Positions 1-10,155 of a DNA stretch of 64,000 nucleotides are shown here, in pieces. The notes beneath the pieces were generated by a model, which saw only the letters and a program-made list of their open reading frames with translations, searched no databases and was not told where the DNA came from. A program made the position numbers and the translations under genes. This DNA comes from Hymenopus coronatus (Eukaryota > Arthropoda > Insecta > Mantodea > Hymenopodidae). Position 1 is the stretch's first letter, and every line of letters starts with the position of its first letter. Where the stretch lies: the NCBI GenBank assembly GCA_030762935.1, contig CM060896.1:16855527-16919526 (forward strand), read 5' to 3'.

Positions 1-72
1 CAGGGTGCAGGCTACTTGGGACAAAAAATTATTCAGAATTTAGAAAACTTTCACAGAAAATTCAAGATATTA

Positions 73-834
73 TTTATTTAGGTAATTATAGAGAACTTGG
101 GCCCCTCTAGAAATTAAACAAATTGTGGTTTGACTGTAAGTTTGGTTTATACTTGTTACGTTTTCACCAATTTTTTTTTATCGGAAAAGCTCTGTAATTG
201 TTAGACGCTAATTTATTACGTACGCGTAGTGATCCTTTTTTTGTGAATATTTATGAAGTATGCTGCCTAGAAGGAGTAGAATATAAATAAGGAAGTCTTG
301 TAGTACTTTTGTAATGTAAATATATAATAATACTACCCGCTAAAGTGCCTAAAACCTGAGTTTCATTGTTGGCGGCAGGCGAACAGTGTTTTGATATGCA
401 ACACCGGCATATGTCGCTAGACGCTGTGTTGATGTATGACGAGTATGTTTCACGCAGATACAGCTGTTCAGTGAATTTTATTATGCAGAACTTCGGCCGC
501 TCGAAAATCGAATGAAACTAAGTGCGATTGATTGACTTTGTATTTATGATGACAATTTCAAAGCCTGTGGATTTCAAATTTAGTGCGAGGTTAGGTTCCA
601 ATCTGTTTAGATTAGTGTGTGTATATAAATTTATTTTTCTAATTTTATATCGTGGTAGTACCTCATCGATATTTCCAACAACTCCTAAAAGCACAATGGA
701 TACATTAGTTTTTTAAACCATCTCACCACCTATAATCCCTCTCTAACCACACTGGTCCCATTAGAGTGCAAAACTGGCATAAGTCGCAGCGGAGAGAGTT
801 AGCGGCCCAACTTGTAAATAATTACCTTTATTTA
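73..834 (+). mobile_element. MITE copy 1 (8-bp TSD, unassigned DNA transposon)
   Basis: A non-autonomous DNA transposon occupies 81-826 (746 bp). It starts GGTAATTATAGAGAACTT and ends with the inverted counterpart AAGTTGGGCC-type sequence followed by AATTACC, so the ends form imperfect inverted repeats of about 23 bp. It is flanked by a perfect 8-bp duplication, TTTATTTA, at 73-80 and 827-834. A second copy lies inverted at 49329-50079 with its own different 8-bp duplication, which defines the ends independently. No transposase is encoded; the 64-codon ORF inside is probably fortuitous. An 8-bp duplication is known for hAT, P and some other superfamilies; the terminal bases do not decide between them. 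It sits in an intron upstream of the LRR gene exon at 1216. Confidence 0.85.
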
Positions 835-1215
835 TTAATTATTTATTTTATTTTATTAGTAACAAATATTTAATGCATACAGTATTTTAATGAAAATAAT
901 TAAAGAGCTTTTTAACTTACCATATATAATTAATTGGTAAAGAAAGTAAAATTATAAAATTCACTTGTTCACATTTATTCATGTTATGCCTTACTATATC
1001 ATTCTAAATTCATTTATTTGCTATAAACATTTCTTTTAATTCCTAGAACTCAAACCTATTTGAAATATTTAGTTTAATATCACAATAAACTTTATTGCAG
1101 GATCTTATTTTATTTGAGACAGATAAGCTGTTAAAATTATTTTCCCCAACCATATTTACTAAAATTCAGTTTTTCTTTCAACTGAGGTTAATGTTTTTAA
1201 TATTGCCTTTTACAG
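835..1215 (+). other. Intronic sequence before the first visible exon
   Basis: AT-rich sequence between the MITE and the exon at 1216. It ends in a good splice acceptor: a pyrimidine-rich tract then TTTTACAG at 1208-1215. I see no coding sequence or recognisable repeat here. Confidence 0.5.
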
Positions 1216-1521
1216 GTTCTTAGCATAGGAAGCCCAGGTGCTGAAGATGTGTCCCATGCCGACATTGCTTTGGCACTTCAGGAACTGCCTGAACTGCTCA
1301 CTCTTGGAGCATATTCATTTGTTGGGAAAGCACTACTACATCTTTTTGTGCAAGAGAAAGCTCCAACACAACTTCGTTTGCAGTATCTTCATGATACTGG
1401 GACAGATATTGGTATATTAGATGTGATTTTGCAGCTTTGTCCTGCTTTGGAGTCCATATACATAGAGAAGCCAGAGGATGGAGTAATTTCTAGGCTTCAT
1501 CTTCTATCTAAACTTAAGCAG
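1216..1521 (+). CDS. LRR (F-box/LRR-like) protein, internal exon
   Basis: An internal coding exon of 306 bp (phase 0 at both ends), bounded by TTTTACAG before 1216 and GTATGC after 1521. It is open throughout and encodes a leucine-rich segment with motifs such as ALQELPELLTLGAYSF and LQLCPALESIYIE. The 'CPxLxxL' pattern recurs in the two downstream exons and is characteristic of cysteine-containing LRRs of FBXL/AMN1-type proteins, which usually act as substrate-binding horseshoes of SCF ubiquitin ligases; that role is inferred from family resemblance. No F-box is visible in the window, so the N-terminus must lie upstream. The next exon is 37 kb away at 38642. I do not recognise a specific orthologue and give no symbol. 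Confidence 0.82.
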
Positions 1522-2039
1522 GTATGCAGCCATTTCAAATATTTAATTCCCTACACCTTACTTACAAGAAGATACTGATACACTTGTTTAATTGATAATG
1601 AAGGTGATGCTTTATTTACTTATTCCTTTTTAACTGCACTAATCTCATTACTTTTTACACTAATCATCAGCATGGATGATATGTTTGAAAACATACAATT
1701 CATGTAATATATGAAAAAACACAAGTTAGTGAAGTCATGCAGGAAGAAGACCAAGAAGCCTATCTTTTTCTATTCAAGCATGCAATAAACAGTTTAGAAA
1801 TGGCTATGCTATAAAAAAGAGTCATTTGGCATAAGCTGCACATTTTAACTGGTTACATTTTTTATAGCACATATTTGTTTATTATATAGAGTGTACATGT
1901 GCATGAAAAAGTGGTCTGCCAAGAGCATATACAAACAATAAATAATAAATAAATAAAAAATAAACTAAAGCAAAGGTCTATATTTACAGAAATGATCTTG
2001 GCTTTTACATTAGTTACTGAAAATGACCCCCTTTGCCCC
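1522..2039 (+). other. Unassigned intronic sequence
   Basis: AT-rich intron sequence following the donor site. No reading frame, repeat boundary or RNA gene is recognisable. Confidence 0.4.
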
Positions 2040-2990
2040 TCCATAATTTGTTCTTATACACTCTATGTAACTCTGCTGTATCAATTCTTAAAATTTCATT
2101 ACAAATATTGTCCTTCAAGGCTCCATGTCCTTGGATTATTTGCATACACTTTTCCATTTAAACTACACCACAGGCAAAAGTTAGAAGTAGGTCCAGTAAA
2201 TGCAGCACCACAATCCTTTGCTGGCAGTTCTTTTTTCTGTGAGTCTTTCATGGATTTGTGAGGTTGACTAACGCGAAATTTGACAAATCTCTCATCCTGT
2301 TAAAAGAAAGTATAAGAGCAATTAAGAGGCATCAATTATATATTAAATTCCTCAAAGATTTGCATCTACACATCAATATTTACTACTGTTTCAAAATGTA
2401 TGGGACCTAAAATCTGACTTGCTGACACAGCAGATTACATTCTTATCTTTTTTATCATGAAGAGCTTCCTCATGAATCATATAGAGATTATTGTTTTACC
2501 AGTATCTGATGTTCTGGGAGTTTTTATGTCCTGTCAGATGGAATCAGGCTTCATCACTCATAAAATATAAAAGTGGTTCCAACATTCCACTCTCAAGTGT
2601 TTAATGTAGACATGTGCAGTATTTCATATGTTTTTCTTTGTCTTTCTCTTTCATTTCTTGGACACATGATATTTTGAAGGGCAGCACCCTTATGCGGATA
2701 AAACTTGTTAACAAGACCTACACAAAAGGTTCATTTGTGGTAATTTTACATGTTTGACTCTGGCTCATTCATACTATCTGAATATCCACAACCACAGCAG
2801 ATGTACAAAAGGTGGGGCTCAATTTCTTCCTCTTTGCTGATATGGAAATGCCAGAAATCTTGTTTCCAAAAAATGTCCTGCATTTCCTTAAATAAACCAT
2901 TGGCTTGTAAACCTTTGTTATTGTGATCCTTTCTTGAATAGGTTACATCTCATCACATGTCTGAACCAAATTTTCATGGGTTCGCTCTGA
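2040..2990 (-). pseudogene. IS630/mariner-type transposase relic
   Basis: A decayed transposase reads on the minus strand from about 2990 down to 2040 in several frames with stops. Around 2500-2590 the frame contains FMSDEAxFHLTGHKNSQN then RYW, matching the 'SDEAxFHLxGxVNxQNxRYW' block of IS630-Tc1-mariner transposases; this block carries the first catalytic Asp. Around 2060-2170 a later segment reads ...MQIIQGHGALKDNICNEI and then RIDTAELHRV, matching the family's C-terminal region after the last acidic residue. The catalytic region between is degraded. No terminal repeats were identified, so the limits are approximate. It is a dead copy in the LRR gene intron. Confidence 0.65.
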
Positions 2991-3240
2991 CAATACAATA
3001 CAATACAAAACATAGATGCAACAGCCTTGCAGCATTAGGTGACAATTGGCAGGAGACAGTGAGCAGTCTGTATTCAGTTTTTTTTTTTTTTTTTTGTGCA
3101 TCACATCATAGTTTCTCAGTTATAGTAAACTCAATGACAATGAAACTTCATGTATTAATTGGATTTGGATTTTATGTCTCCTGCAAATATCTCACAATTT
3201 AACTAACATTGTTAGAACCATTTAAGCGTCTTCACACAAA

Positions 3241-3311
3241 GAGGGAGAAAGAGGGGGAGGAAGAAATAGAGAGGGGTAAAAAGGGAGGGGGAAGGGGGAG
3301 AGAGAGAGAAA
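3241..3311. repeat. GA/GGA-rich simple repeat
   Basis: Purine-rich low-complexity tract of GGGAGA/GAGAGA units directly beside the tRNA-SINE. Together with the larger GA tract at 3597 it suggests that the SINE inserted into a single GA microsatellite. Confidence 0.85.
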
Positions 3312-3317
3312 AAAATG

Positions 3318-3594
3318 TAAATGGCATGTTATTTATGGACGCTCTTTAACTACTGTGGTTCTCAGCATCCCATTCTAAATTGGGTGTAAAAGAGTGCTAA
3401 TTTTGCTCAGAGGCCTCTCTCTATTCTTTTATGTGCCGTAAATCTGACACGGGATCAATGGCTTTACTTCCCTTCCAAAGGAAGCCATGTTAGGGATTTT
3501 TACACCCGAAAAAAATCCATCGTCCTCCGCCGGGTTTGAACCCATGACCTTGGATATATGAAGTTAGCATGGTAACCATTACACCACGGAGGGC
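3318..3594 (-). mobile_element. tRNA-derived SINE, family A, copy 1
   Basis: On the minus strand the element starts CCTCCGTGGTGTAATGGTTA (A-box-like) and has a B-box-like GGTTCAAACCC, i.e. a tRNA-type pol III promoter, followed by a body ending near GTCCATAAATAA. The body is shared along its full length with the + strand copy at 16562-16852, which has a 16-bp target duplication, and in part with 56391-56500. It is flanked on both sides by GA tracts, so the target duplication cannot be delimited here. SINEs of this sort are non-coding and need a LINE for movement. Confidence 0.85.
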
Positions 3595-3596
3595 GA

Positions 3597-3783
3597 CAGA
3601 GAGAGAGAGAGAGAGGAAAGCAAGAGAGAAGAGTGAGAGAGAGAGGAGAGCAAGAGAGAGAGGAGAGCAAGAGAGAGAGGAGAGCAAGAGAGAGGGAGAG
3701 GAGAGCGAGAGAGAGGAGAGAGAGAGGAGAGCGAGAGAGAGAGATAGAGACAGAGAGAAAGAGAGAGAGTGTGTGTGTGTGTT
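3597..3783. repeat. (GA)n with terminal (GT)n microsatellite
   Basis: About 170 bp of GAGAGA with AGGAGAGCA interruptions, ending in a short GT run at 3769-3782. It gives an open frame of Arg/Glu repeats on the + strand that is not a gene. Confidence 0.95.
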
Positions 3784-3789
3784 ATTTGT

Positions 3790-4219
3790 AGTGGGGAGGA
3801 ATTTTTTTTTCGAAATGTTGTCTTGTATCCTTAAAAGATGCCTGACTGCAGCGCATTTTCTTCCTATTGATCTTGTATTTTGCTTTTAAATTATACTAGT
3901 CGCTCTCTTTCACACTATAATAATGTGGAAATGTCTTTAAAAATAATTTCTTTGGATTAAATGACCTCAAAGTATGTACCTATTATGTACTGTAAACTAA
4001 AATTTTGAGTTAAATGCAATTACTTCCTTTGATGCAGTTACCAGATGGCAGCGAAAGTAATACATGATAAATTTTTGTCTTCATTAAGGAACATAATCCA
4101 AAAAGTACAGTGCATCATACATGTACTAAGTTTATTAAATTAAGCATATGCAATTTTGAAGTTAGGTAGATCAAACTAACAGAATGGTCCCTCAAGAGTT
4201 GAAGGGAAAGTCTAAAGCC
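3790..4219 (+). other. Unassigned intronic sequence
   Basis: No gene or repeat recognised. It is AT-rich and contains no long frame. Confidence 0.4.
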
Positions 4220-4435
4220 CTACTTTATATGTTTATTTAAAGTAAAAACATATACTAAGATAAAAACTACCTGAAGCTGTACAGAGTGATTCAATAATAC
4301 TTTAACAATGTTTGGAGATGGATTCTTGACATCGACACAAGAACATAGTTTCAAATAAACATATGCTCTAAAATGCTTCATTTTCTTGTTATCCAATTTT
4401 TTAATGAAAGTCGCCTCCAACGCTTTTGGGTCCAA
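4220..4435 (-). repeat. Diverged repeat, arm 1 (inverted partner at 5890-6040)
   Basis: The minus strand of about 4260-4400 resembles the + strand of 5915-6040: both read AATGAAG.ATTTT at the start, TATGTTTAT in the middle, and TTGTAAAGTATTxTTGAATCA near the end. Translated, the arms align as KKMKHFRAYVYLKLCSC and SKMKNFGTCVYMDIFSC, followed by IVKVLLNH and FVKVFLNH. The conserved frame suggests a decayed coding repeat, possibly transposase, but I do not recognise the family. The hairpin-ended repeat at 4785-5615 lies between the arms. Confidence 0.45.
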
Positions 4436-4784
4436 CCTAATAACTTAATTATATACGCACTCATTCATTAAAGACTTTTATCCTGCAAAGTTGGCCTTGT
4501 GTTGCCATGGCTACTTGTTAACATTTATCATGTGCAATGCATACCTCCAGCATGCCTTATAAGTGCTGTCTACAGGGACTTCATTCAGCACACTCTCCCA
4601 GACTTATTAGAAAATGATCCTCTGCAAATAAGAAGAAACATGTAGTTTATACATGGTGCTTTAGCACATTTTAGTCTCATTATTTGAGATTCACTGGCTG
4701 GTATCTAGCATGACAAATTAATAGGTAGAGGAGGACCAGTTACATGGGCTGAATGTTCCCTCAATGTCAATCCTTTGGACTTTT

Positions 4785-5615
4785 ACTTTCTCTATACTCA
4801 ATATGTACATAGTGTATAGAGAATGTATTGCACTCCACCAAAAATTTGGATACCGAGATTTCACCGGAAATATATGTTTTAGGGTTCCCTGTATCCAAAA
4901 AAAAGTATTTTCAAAAAAAGGTCCGTGTGTCTGTGAACACGATAACTCAAAAACGAAAAGTCGGTAAAATACCAAACTTGGTATTTAAGTTTAGTATCTT
5001 CCAGGGATGCGACACAAAGATTTTGAGAAAAATCCCCCCACCCCAAGCTACTCTTTGCATAGAATTTTTTTCGAAAATTTTGATTTTCTAAAAAATAGCT
5101 CTAACGATTTTGATTAAAATATCGTATATTAAAGTTATTTACCAGAAAAATAAAATGTATATTCTGAATTTTCTGGGAATAGCCCCTGAAGACTACTTTA
5201 TTCTGGATGAATTTTTCATAACTACTAAACCGTAAGAGATGGACAGAAACTTAACCCATAAAAAATGTAGAGCACATTAAAACACACAATTTATGTTATA
5301 TACATTTTTTTCGTGGAGTTGATCGTTTTTGAGATATTCCTTTTTCTTGGTTTCAGCTTTGAAAAACTTTTCTCATACAGGAATTTGTCAACTCCTGTCA
5401 ATACAAACAAAGGAACATCAGTCACATAGCAACCAGCTTTTGGCTTTCATTCAACCTTTCATTTACCTTATTTCGCTTCTACTTACAATAAAGCAAGAAA
5501 TAAGATTATTTCTGCTAATTTTTCTCGATTAGCATGAAATAAATAAAAGATAAGCTTATTAACAATAATAATTTACAGAGATATAGAGAAAGTCATGTGA
5601 ATGGAACATATCAGA
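4785..5615 (-). mobile_element. Hairpin-ended DINE-1/Helentron-like repeat, copy A
   Basis: This is one of seven long copies of an 830-910 bp non-coding repeat. Orienting the terminal palindrome as the 3' end puts this copy on the minus strand. The 5' end begins TCTGATATGTTCCATTCACA and is followed by the subterminal repeat ACTTTCTCTATA. The other end is an imperfect palindrome at 4788-4823 and then the inverted subterminal repeat TATAGAGAAAGT, which matches for 12 bp. A T run flanks the element. Shared internal blocks include GAAAAGTCGGTAAAATACCA and GTGTGTCTGTGAACACGATA. It encodes no protein. DINE-1-like structure is inferred from layout; a hairpin-bearing MITE is the alternative. Confidence 0.75.
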
Positions 5616-6299
5616 TTTTTATCTTTTGGGGTCACCTTAATCCATTAGTTTATGCAGCATACCTCCCGGATGCATAAATTATTAATCTACATGTCATATA
5701 AGCCAGCAAAATCATACGACACCAAATGGAAGTGTTTGTTACTCCATGCTTTGAGGAGTATATGCATATCTAGACACAAGAGGAAGACATTAAAATCATT
5801 TGGTATAAGTAGTGTTTGTGTGGAACACATCCTAACAAGCTGAAAACATCAAAAATAGAACAAAATATCACTCAAAATGTTTTGATTAATGGCATGTTGA
5901 ACCTCAATAAATCAAAAATGAAGAATTTTGGGACATGTGTTTATATGGACATTTTTTCTTGTTTTATTGTAAGAAATATGTCCCAAATATTTGTAAAAGT
6001 ATTTTTGAATCATCCGTATAGATTAAATCATAAATAAGCTGTCTACAGTGCTATAAATAGCTTATTGTCTTATTTCATGATAGATTATTGTCTTATTTCA
6101 TGACAAATTGCTTTTCACTATAAAATCTTAATTATATTATTGGATACTAACTCAACCTTAAAGCCATGATCAACATGTAAGTAAATTTATTAACCTACAA
6201 CTGCCAAGATATTTAAATCAATATTGTTATCAGCGGCCTGTTAAACATTAAATGCCTTAGCGATCATTGATCATATTACAGTTGTTATAGCTTTCGGAA
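5616..6299 (+). other. Intronic sequence with diverged repeat arm 2 (5890-6040)
   Basis: Contains the + strand partner of the repeat at 4220-4435, with the peptide-level match SKMKNFGTCVYMDIFSC. The rest is AT-rich with no gene recognised. Two tandem half-copies of CTTATTTCATGA at about 6060-6105 are a minor duplication. Confidence 0.4.
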
Positions 6300-7715
6300 C
6301 AAACACAAAAGGGAATAAGAGCATTAATTGCGACTTCATCCAATTTTCTTTTAGTCAATCTTCATTCCTCCCACCCCCTTCCCCTTACATGTAACATTTC
6401 TATTACGAAGCAAAAAGTTTCCTCTTCTCTCTTGATCATCCACTGATGAATTGGTCACATGAAGAGGAAATTCTCTGAGTGAACGGCAAACAGTTCAAAT
6501 TTGACACCTTGTTTTGGCAGCAATCATGCTTTTTATCCCCACACAAGCTCAACTCGAAGGTTATGTGCTGGCCAATCTAAAAGCCAGCAGAGGATTAGTA
6601 CTCTGGATGGTTTTGAGCCAAGAGTACCTATCCTCTCTTTAAACAATCATACACTGGATGGTGCTGAAAAACACATCCAATACCAGCGAAGGCTCTGTCA
6701 TATAGCTCCTCCTCAGAACTGGTGATATAAAGTAAGGTGATCAAGGTATTATCAGCTCTCATACAAATTGTTGCTCAGAGCAGTACACCATAGAGTTGAT
6801 TCTGGCAAATACCTTATATGGACCTCTTCATGAACATTGAACTTCCCTTTATCCTCCATAGAATATAGCACTGTTCACTAAATAGTTGCACACCTATGAA
6901 GGTTACTTGCCAGCTTCAGGAGCTTCTGGCAAGTTAGATGTCTTCCAGCCTCTCCATCACTTGATAGCCATAGCTTCCATCTGCATATCATTCTGACCAA
7001 TGTTATGCCAGTGAACTTTATATTGATATTCATTAGGATAGGAGAAACAATGCTATCCAGGGCTCTTTGTTGGTGGGATACTATTTTCTGGAAGTTTTCC
7101 AACATTCCACCATCCCATCCGAATGAATGAGGTGGAATGGTAAGGGCCATATGCATCCCAAATTCTGGAATAGCTCCACACCTCCTTAATGGTTTTAGCC
7201 CCATGAAGCAGTGCTAGATTTAGCTGGTGCACATAACAGTGCACAAATAATGCCATAGGGCAGTGTTCCCTTACAATTGCTTGTATTCCATTATGATGTC
7301 TTGCCATATCAGTGCATCATAGGTCTGACACACTAACTTATTCTCTATTTTGTACTCCATAAGAACAGAAATTATATGTGATGCCAGATCTTATGCACAT
7401 TTATCCACAGATATACCAATGAAACCTAAAAATCCTTCTTTGGTGTGTGTTTCATTAACATACCACACAATAATGCTTAATTGGGCTTTGATAAACACAT
7501 CTGTAGTTTTGTCTGCCTGTATAGCAACAAACTCAGTTGATCCTTGCCCTTCAGAAGTTATTTCCCTGATAGCAGTAGAGACCAACTAAATCAAGTCATT
7601 TAGAATATCTGGAGATGCTCCATTAAAGATAGAACTGCTCTCGATAATGTTGCCGTTTAAGGGTCAGTTGGCTGCATAACGTCAGGCAGACAACCTTTGC
7701 ATCTGAAAGGGGCAA
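6300..7715 (-). pseudogene. hAT/ZMYM1-like (DUF4371) transposase relic
   Basis: On the minus strand from 7585 the frames read VAIQADKTTDVFIKAQLSII, then EGFLGFIGISVDKCA, and after a frame change MALFVHCYVHQLNLALLHGA and KTIKEVWSYSRIW. This order (D-E/KTTDVS-type block, then 'LFVHCYAHxLNL') is the RNase-H-like core of hAT-related proteins annotated as zinc finger MYM-type protein 1-like, which cut and paste DNA. Many stops and at least two frame changes show that it is dead. Identity fades below about 6850. The poly(A) tail of the LINE at 7719 abuts it, so that LINE probably inserted here. Confidence 0.65.
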
Positions 7716-7718
7716 TGT

Positions 7719-9235
7719 TTTTTTTTTTTTTTTTTTTTTTTACCGTGGAGGGGAAAAATGCATTACGCATTCAACCCCCAGCCGAGGTGCAATGGCTGGG
7801 AGGATATGTGGGACTCTCCGCTTCCTCATTGCGGCATACCCACTAAAAAACCCCTCCACGTTATAACAGTAGTTTTGTTGAGAATCACGTGGCTTTGCGC
7901 GGTCCCGCTGATGCACCCGCGTTAGTAGACGAGAGGTAGGAAGCTGCCGCACAATGTGCGGGAGCGGGTGAAAGGTTATTTCTAGGCTGACAGCCATGGA
8001 ACCTGACTGCAGCCTAGGGAATAGAGGTGATATTGGTAAGGAAATAAAAGGTGGAAATAGAGGAGAGAATAGGACGTAGATCTTATGGATTATACCTGCT
8101 TCGGAATTGCTCCGCGAAGCTCCCAGTAGTCTTCCATTGTGTTGGTGGCCGATGTGCGTGCCCCTCAGCCTGTACAGGAGGAGGAGCAGTGTTGGGTTGC
8201 TGTCGTTTTGATTGGAACAGCTCAGCAGAGTATGCAGCTTGCTGCAGGAGAACCTGCCTCAGAGGCTGCATTAGGGCGTCGATCCTTGTGGACAGGTCGG
8301 CGGCTGTAGTCTGCTGGCTGGTGGCTGCTGCGGCGTTAGAAGCTTGCAATTCCTGCAGCTTCTGTGTGAGGAGGCTGCATGTCTCTTCCAGAGCAGCTAG
8401 TCGAGCGCCGACGTTCAGGATCTCCGCGTGGAGGTCCTGAATGGCTTCTCGCGTCTGTTGAGAGTGCAGGTGGTGAGGCCTCGGCGGTTGATGTCTGCGG
8501 TGGAGTGGTGCGGCGCGCAGGAGGTGGTGATGAAGTGTTGCTCCTTGGGTAGAGAGGGCACTGCGCTTGCCCTGTGAAATGTCCTGTGCCACGGCAGGTG
8601 GCACAGAACCGGCGGCGACGGCGTAGATTGTGCTCAGTGCACTCAGCGGTGGTGTTGGCGGAGCCACAGTAGTGGCACCGCGGCGTCGAGGAGCAGGAGT
8701 CGGCTGTATGCCCGAAGGCACAACAGCGACGGCAGGGCCGGTAACGTTCCATCTTGCTGGCCTCGACGACCAGGAGTTGCCCTAACAAGGGCAACCCTGA
8801 CACCAAGGCAGCGTCGAGGTCCGAACGATCCTGAATTTCCAGTGTAGGTCCCCGGTTGCAAATTATCCTTGTGACCCTCAAACAAGAAGGCCACTTGGAT
8901 TTCGCTGCGGCGAGGAGGTGCCGGGTGGAAAGGTCCCTAGGGACCCTCCGTACCACGGCACTGAACCGGGGCGGCGGCGGTGTTGGCGATGGCGGCAACT
9001 GCGGCAGCAGTTGCGGCGAGGGTGTGGTGGCGGCCGGCGGCGAAGCAGGGCTTGCCGGGACCGGTTGCAACGGAGGTGCTGCCTCCTCGGCGGCTGCCGA
9101 GGAAGAGGCGTCGGGTGCTGCCTTAGCAGCGGCGAGTCTGCGCTGTCTCTTCTTGGCCATCTTAGCGAGTCGAAGAAGAAGCTCCGTGTCCCTCTCTAGA
9201 ATTGCAATGTTCAGTGTAATGGAGCATATATAGTT
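7719..9235 (-). mobile_element. LINE carrying ORF1 only, with poly(A) tail
   Basis: A GC-rich minus-strand element in AT-rich surroundings. It reads 5' to 3' from about 9235 to a poly(A) of about 20 at 7719-7740. It encodes one gag-like ORF1 (8083-9160, see that entry) and then a 3' region of about 340 bp; no endonuclease or reverse transcriptase is present. Two inverted segments, CGTGGAGGGG at 7851-7860 (minus sense) and CCCCTCCACGG at 7742-7752, can pair to enclose the last 120 nt before the tail. The 5' limit is placed where a Helitron-like tandem repeat begins (9237). It is either an internally deleted LINE or an ORF1-only parasite comparable to mammalian HAL1. Confidence 0.6.
8083..9160 (-). 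pseudogene. LINE ORF1 (gag-like, three zinc knuckles), frameshifted
   Basis: Translation from the Met at 9160 (MAKKRQRRLAAAK) gives a basic, Ala/Pro-rich N-terminus and then three Cys-rich knuckles: CRRCCAFGHTADSC, CHYCGSANTTAEC and CATCRGTGHFTGQAQC. These are typical of the RNA-binding ORF1 of non-LTR retrotransposons. The frame then changes at about 8480-8520: the downstream frame (to a stop at 8083) carries a heptad-like segment, IQDLHAEILNVGARLAALEE, followed by Gln-rich sequence. A single-base frameshift between the two frames is the simplest reading. The frame is open further upstream to 9298, but that part belongs to the neighbouring repeat. No ORF2 follows. Confidence 0.65.
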
Positions 9236-9236
9236 T

Positions 9237-9637
9237 ATTGCGAAAAGGAGGGAAGGCAGTGCAGTCACACGGTAGTGTGGAAAGCATGACATTTGCAATT
9301 AGCAGTATATGCCTTAGGAAGCGTAATCATAGCAAGGCGGGGAAACCCAGAAATATAAACAATGAGGCAGTGCATTCATAGGAAGGTGTCGGAAACGCTG
9401 AAATTTGCAATTATATGCGTCAGGGGGCACATATACTTCTTCTGAATATCTCCTACTGTTCTCCACCTTTTTCATATTTTCTTCAATGACAAAACAGCCC
9501 TTTTTAAGGCTACCAATGACATAACTAAAGAGCAAGTAGATCTGGTTGGGCTGACAGTTATTCTTACAACTAATAATAATAATAATAATACTCATCATAA
9601 TTATCATACTACCACCACTACCGCCACCACCACCAAT

Positions 9638-9687
<50 letters not shown>

Positions 9688-10155
9688 CAATAATATTAGT
9701 AACAATAATAATATATAATGATGATGATAATACTAATGCTAATAATAATAATAATAATAATAATAACAATAACAATAATAAGAGCAAGAGCAAGAATAAC
9801 AATTTTTATTTACTACTAATGCTCCTGTTTTCATTAAAAAGAAACAAAGCAATCGATAACTTCTTATTTAACAGCAGCTTTGTGTATTAAATTTCTCCAT
9901 TTAACCCAAAATATTACTTGATCAAACATATTAAGAGAACCGCAATTGTAGTGTGACATAGATGGGGTTAACTGTATGTTTTGATGAAATCGCCTTTAGC
10001 TAGCTCATGTACCACATAACCTCAAATAATCAACATCTGCAATAAGTAGGACTAATTGTGTATGATAGATGCCGTCGTCTTCTAGAATTGCCAGGCCCTT
10101 CGGCTACGTCATATACCCGCCATTTAGCAACATATAACTGTGCTACTACTGCCAT
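9237..10155 (-). mobile_element. Helitron-related fragment
   Basis: Shares blocks in the same order with the Helitron at 26793-30221: CATAACTAAAGAGCAAGTAG (9515 and 27970), TTAACCCAAAATATTACTTG (9901 and 28055), AGCTAGCTCATGTACCACAT (9998 and 28139), and the CATTTAGCAACA...CTGCCATCT stretch (10120 and 29978). It begins with two tandem units of about 110 bp (9237-9425) containing GAAATTTGCAATTA-type sequence. No protein is encoded. Both termini appear to be missing. Confidence 0.65.
9565..9800. repeat. (AAT)n microsatellite with CCA/ACC interruption
   Basis: About 230 bp of AAT/ATA repeats, interrupted at 9610-9640 by ACCACCACC-like sequence and ending in AACAAT and AGCAAG units. The minus-strand ORF of Ile/Leu repeats across it is an artefact of the repeat. 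Confidence 0.95.

Noticed and set aside
3536..3594. Possible functional tRNA gene on the minus strand
   Set aside because: A and B boxes are present, but the sequence continues into a SINE body shared with two other loci, and no cloverleaf with a clean acceptor stem is formed.
3569..3889. Arg/Glu-rich ORF on the + strand
   Set aside because: Produced entirely by the GA microsatellite plus part of the SINE head.
8051..9233. Several + strand ORFs over 90 codons in the GC-rich LINE
   Set aside because: Shadows of the minus-strand ORF1, which has zinc knuckles; the + frames have no motif.
9314..9802. 162-codon minus-strand ORF of Leu/Ile/Val runs
   Set aside because: It is the AAT/ACC microsatellite translated; the non-repeat part shares DNA blocks with the Helitron and has no protein family.
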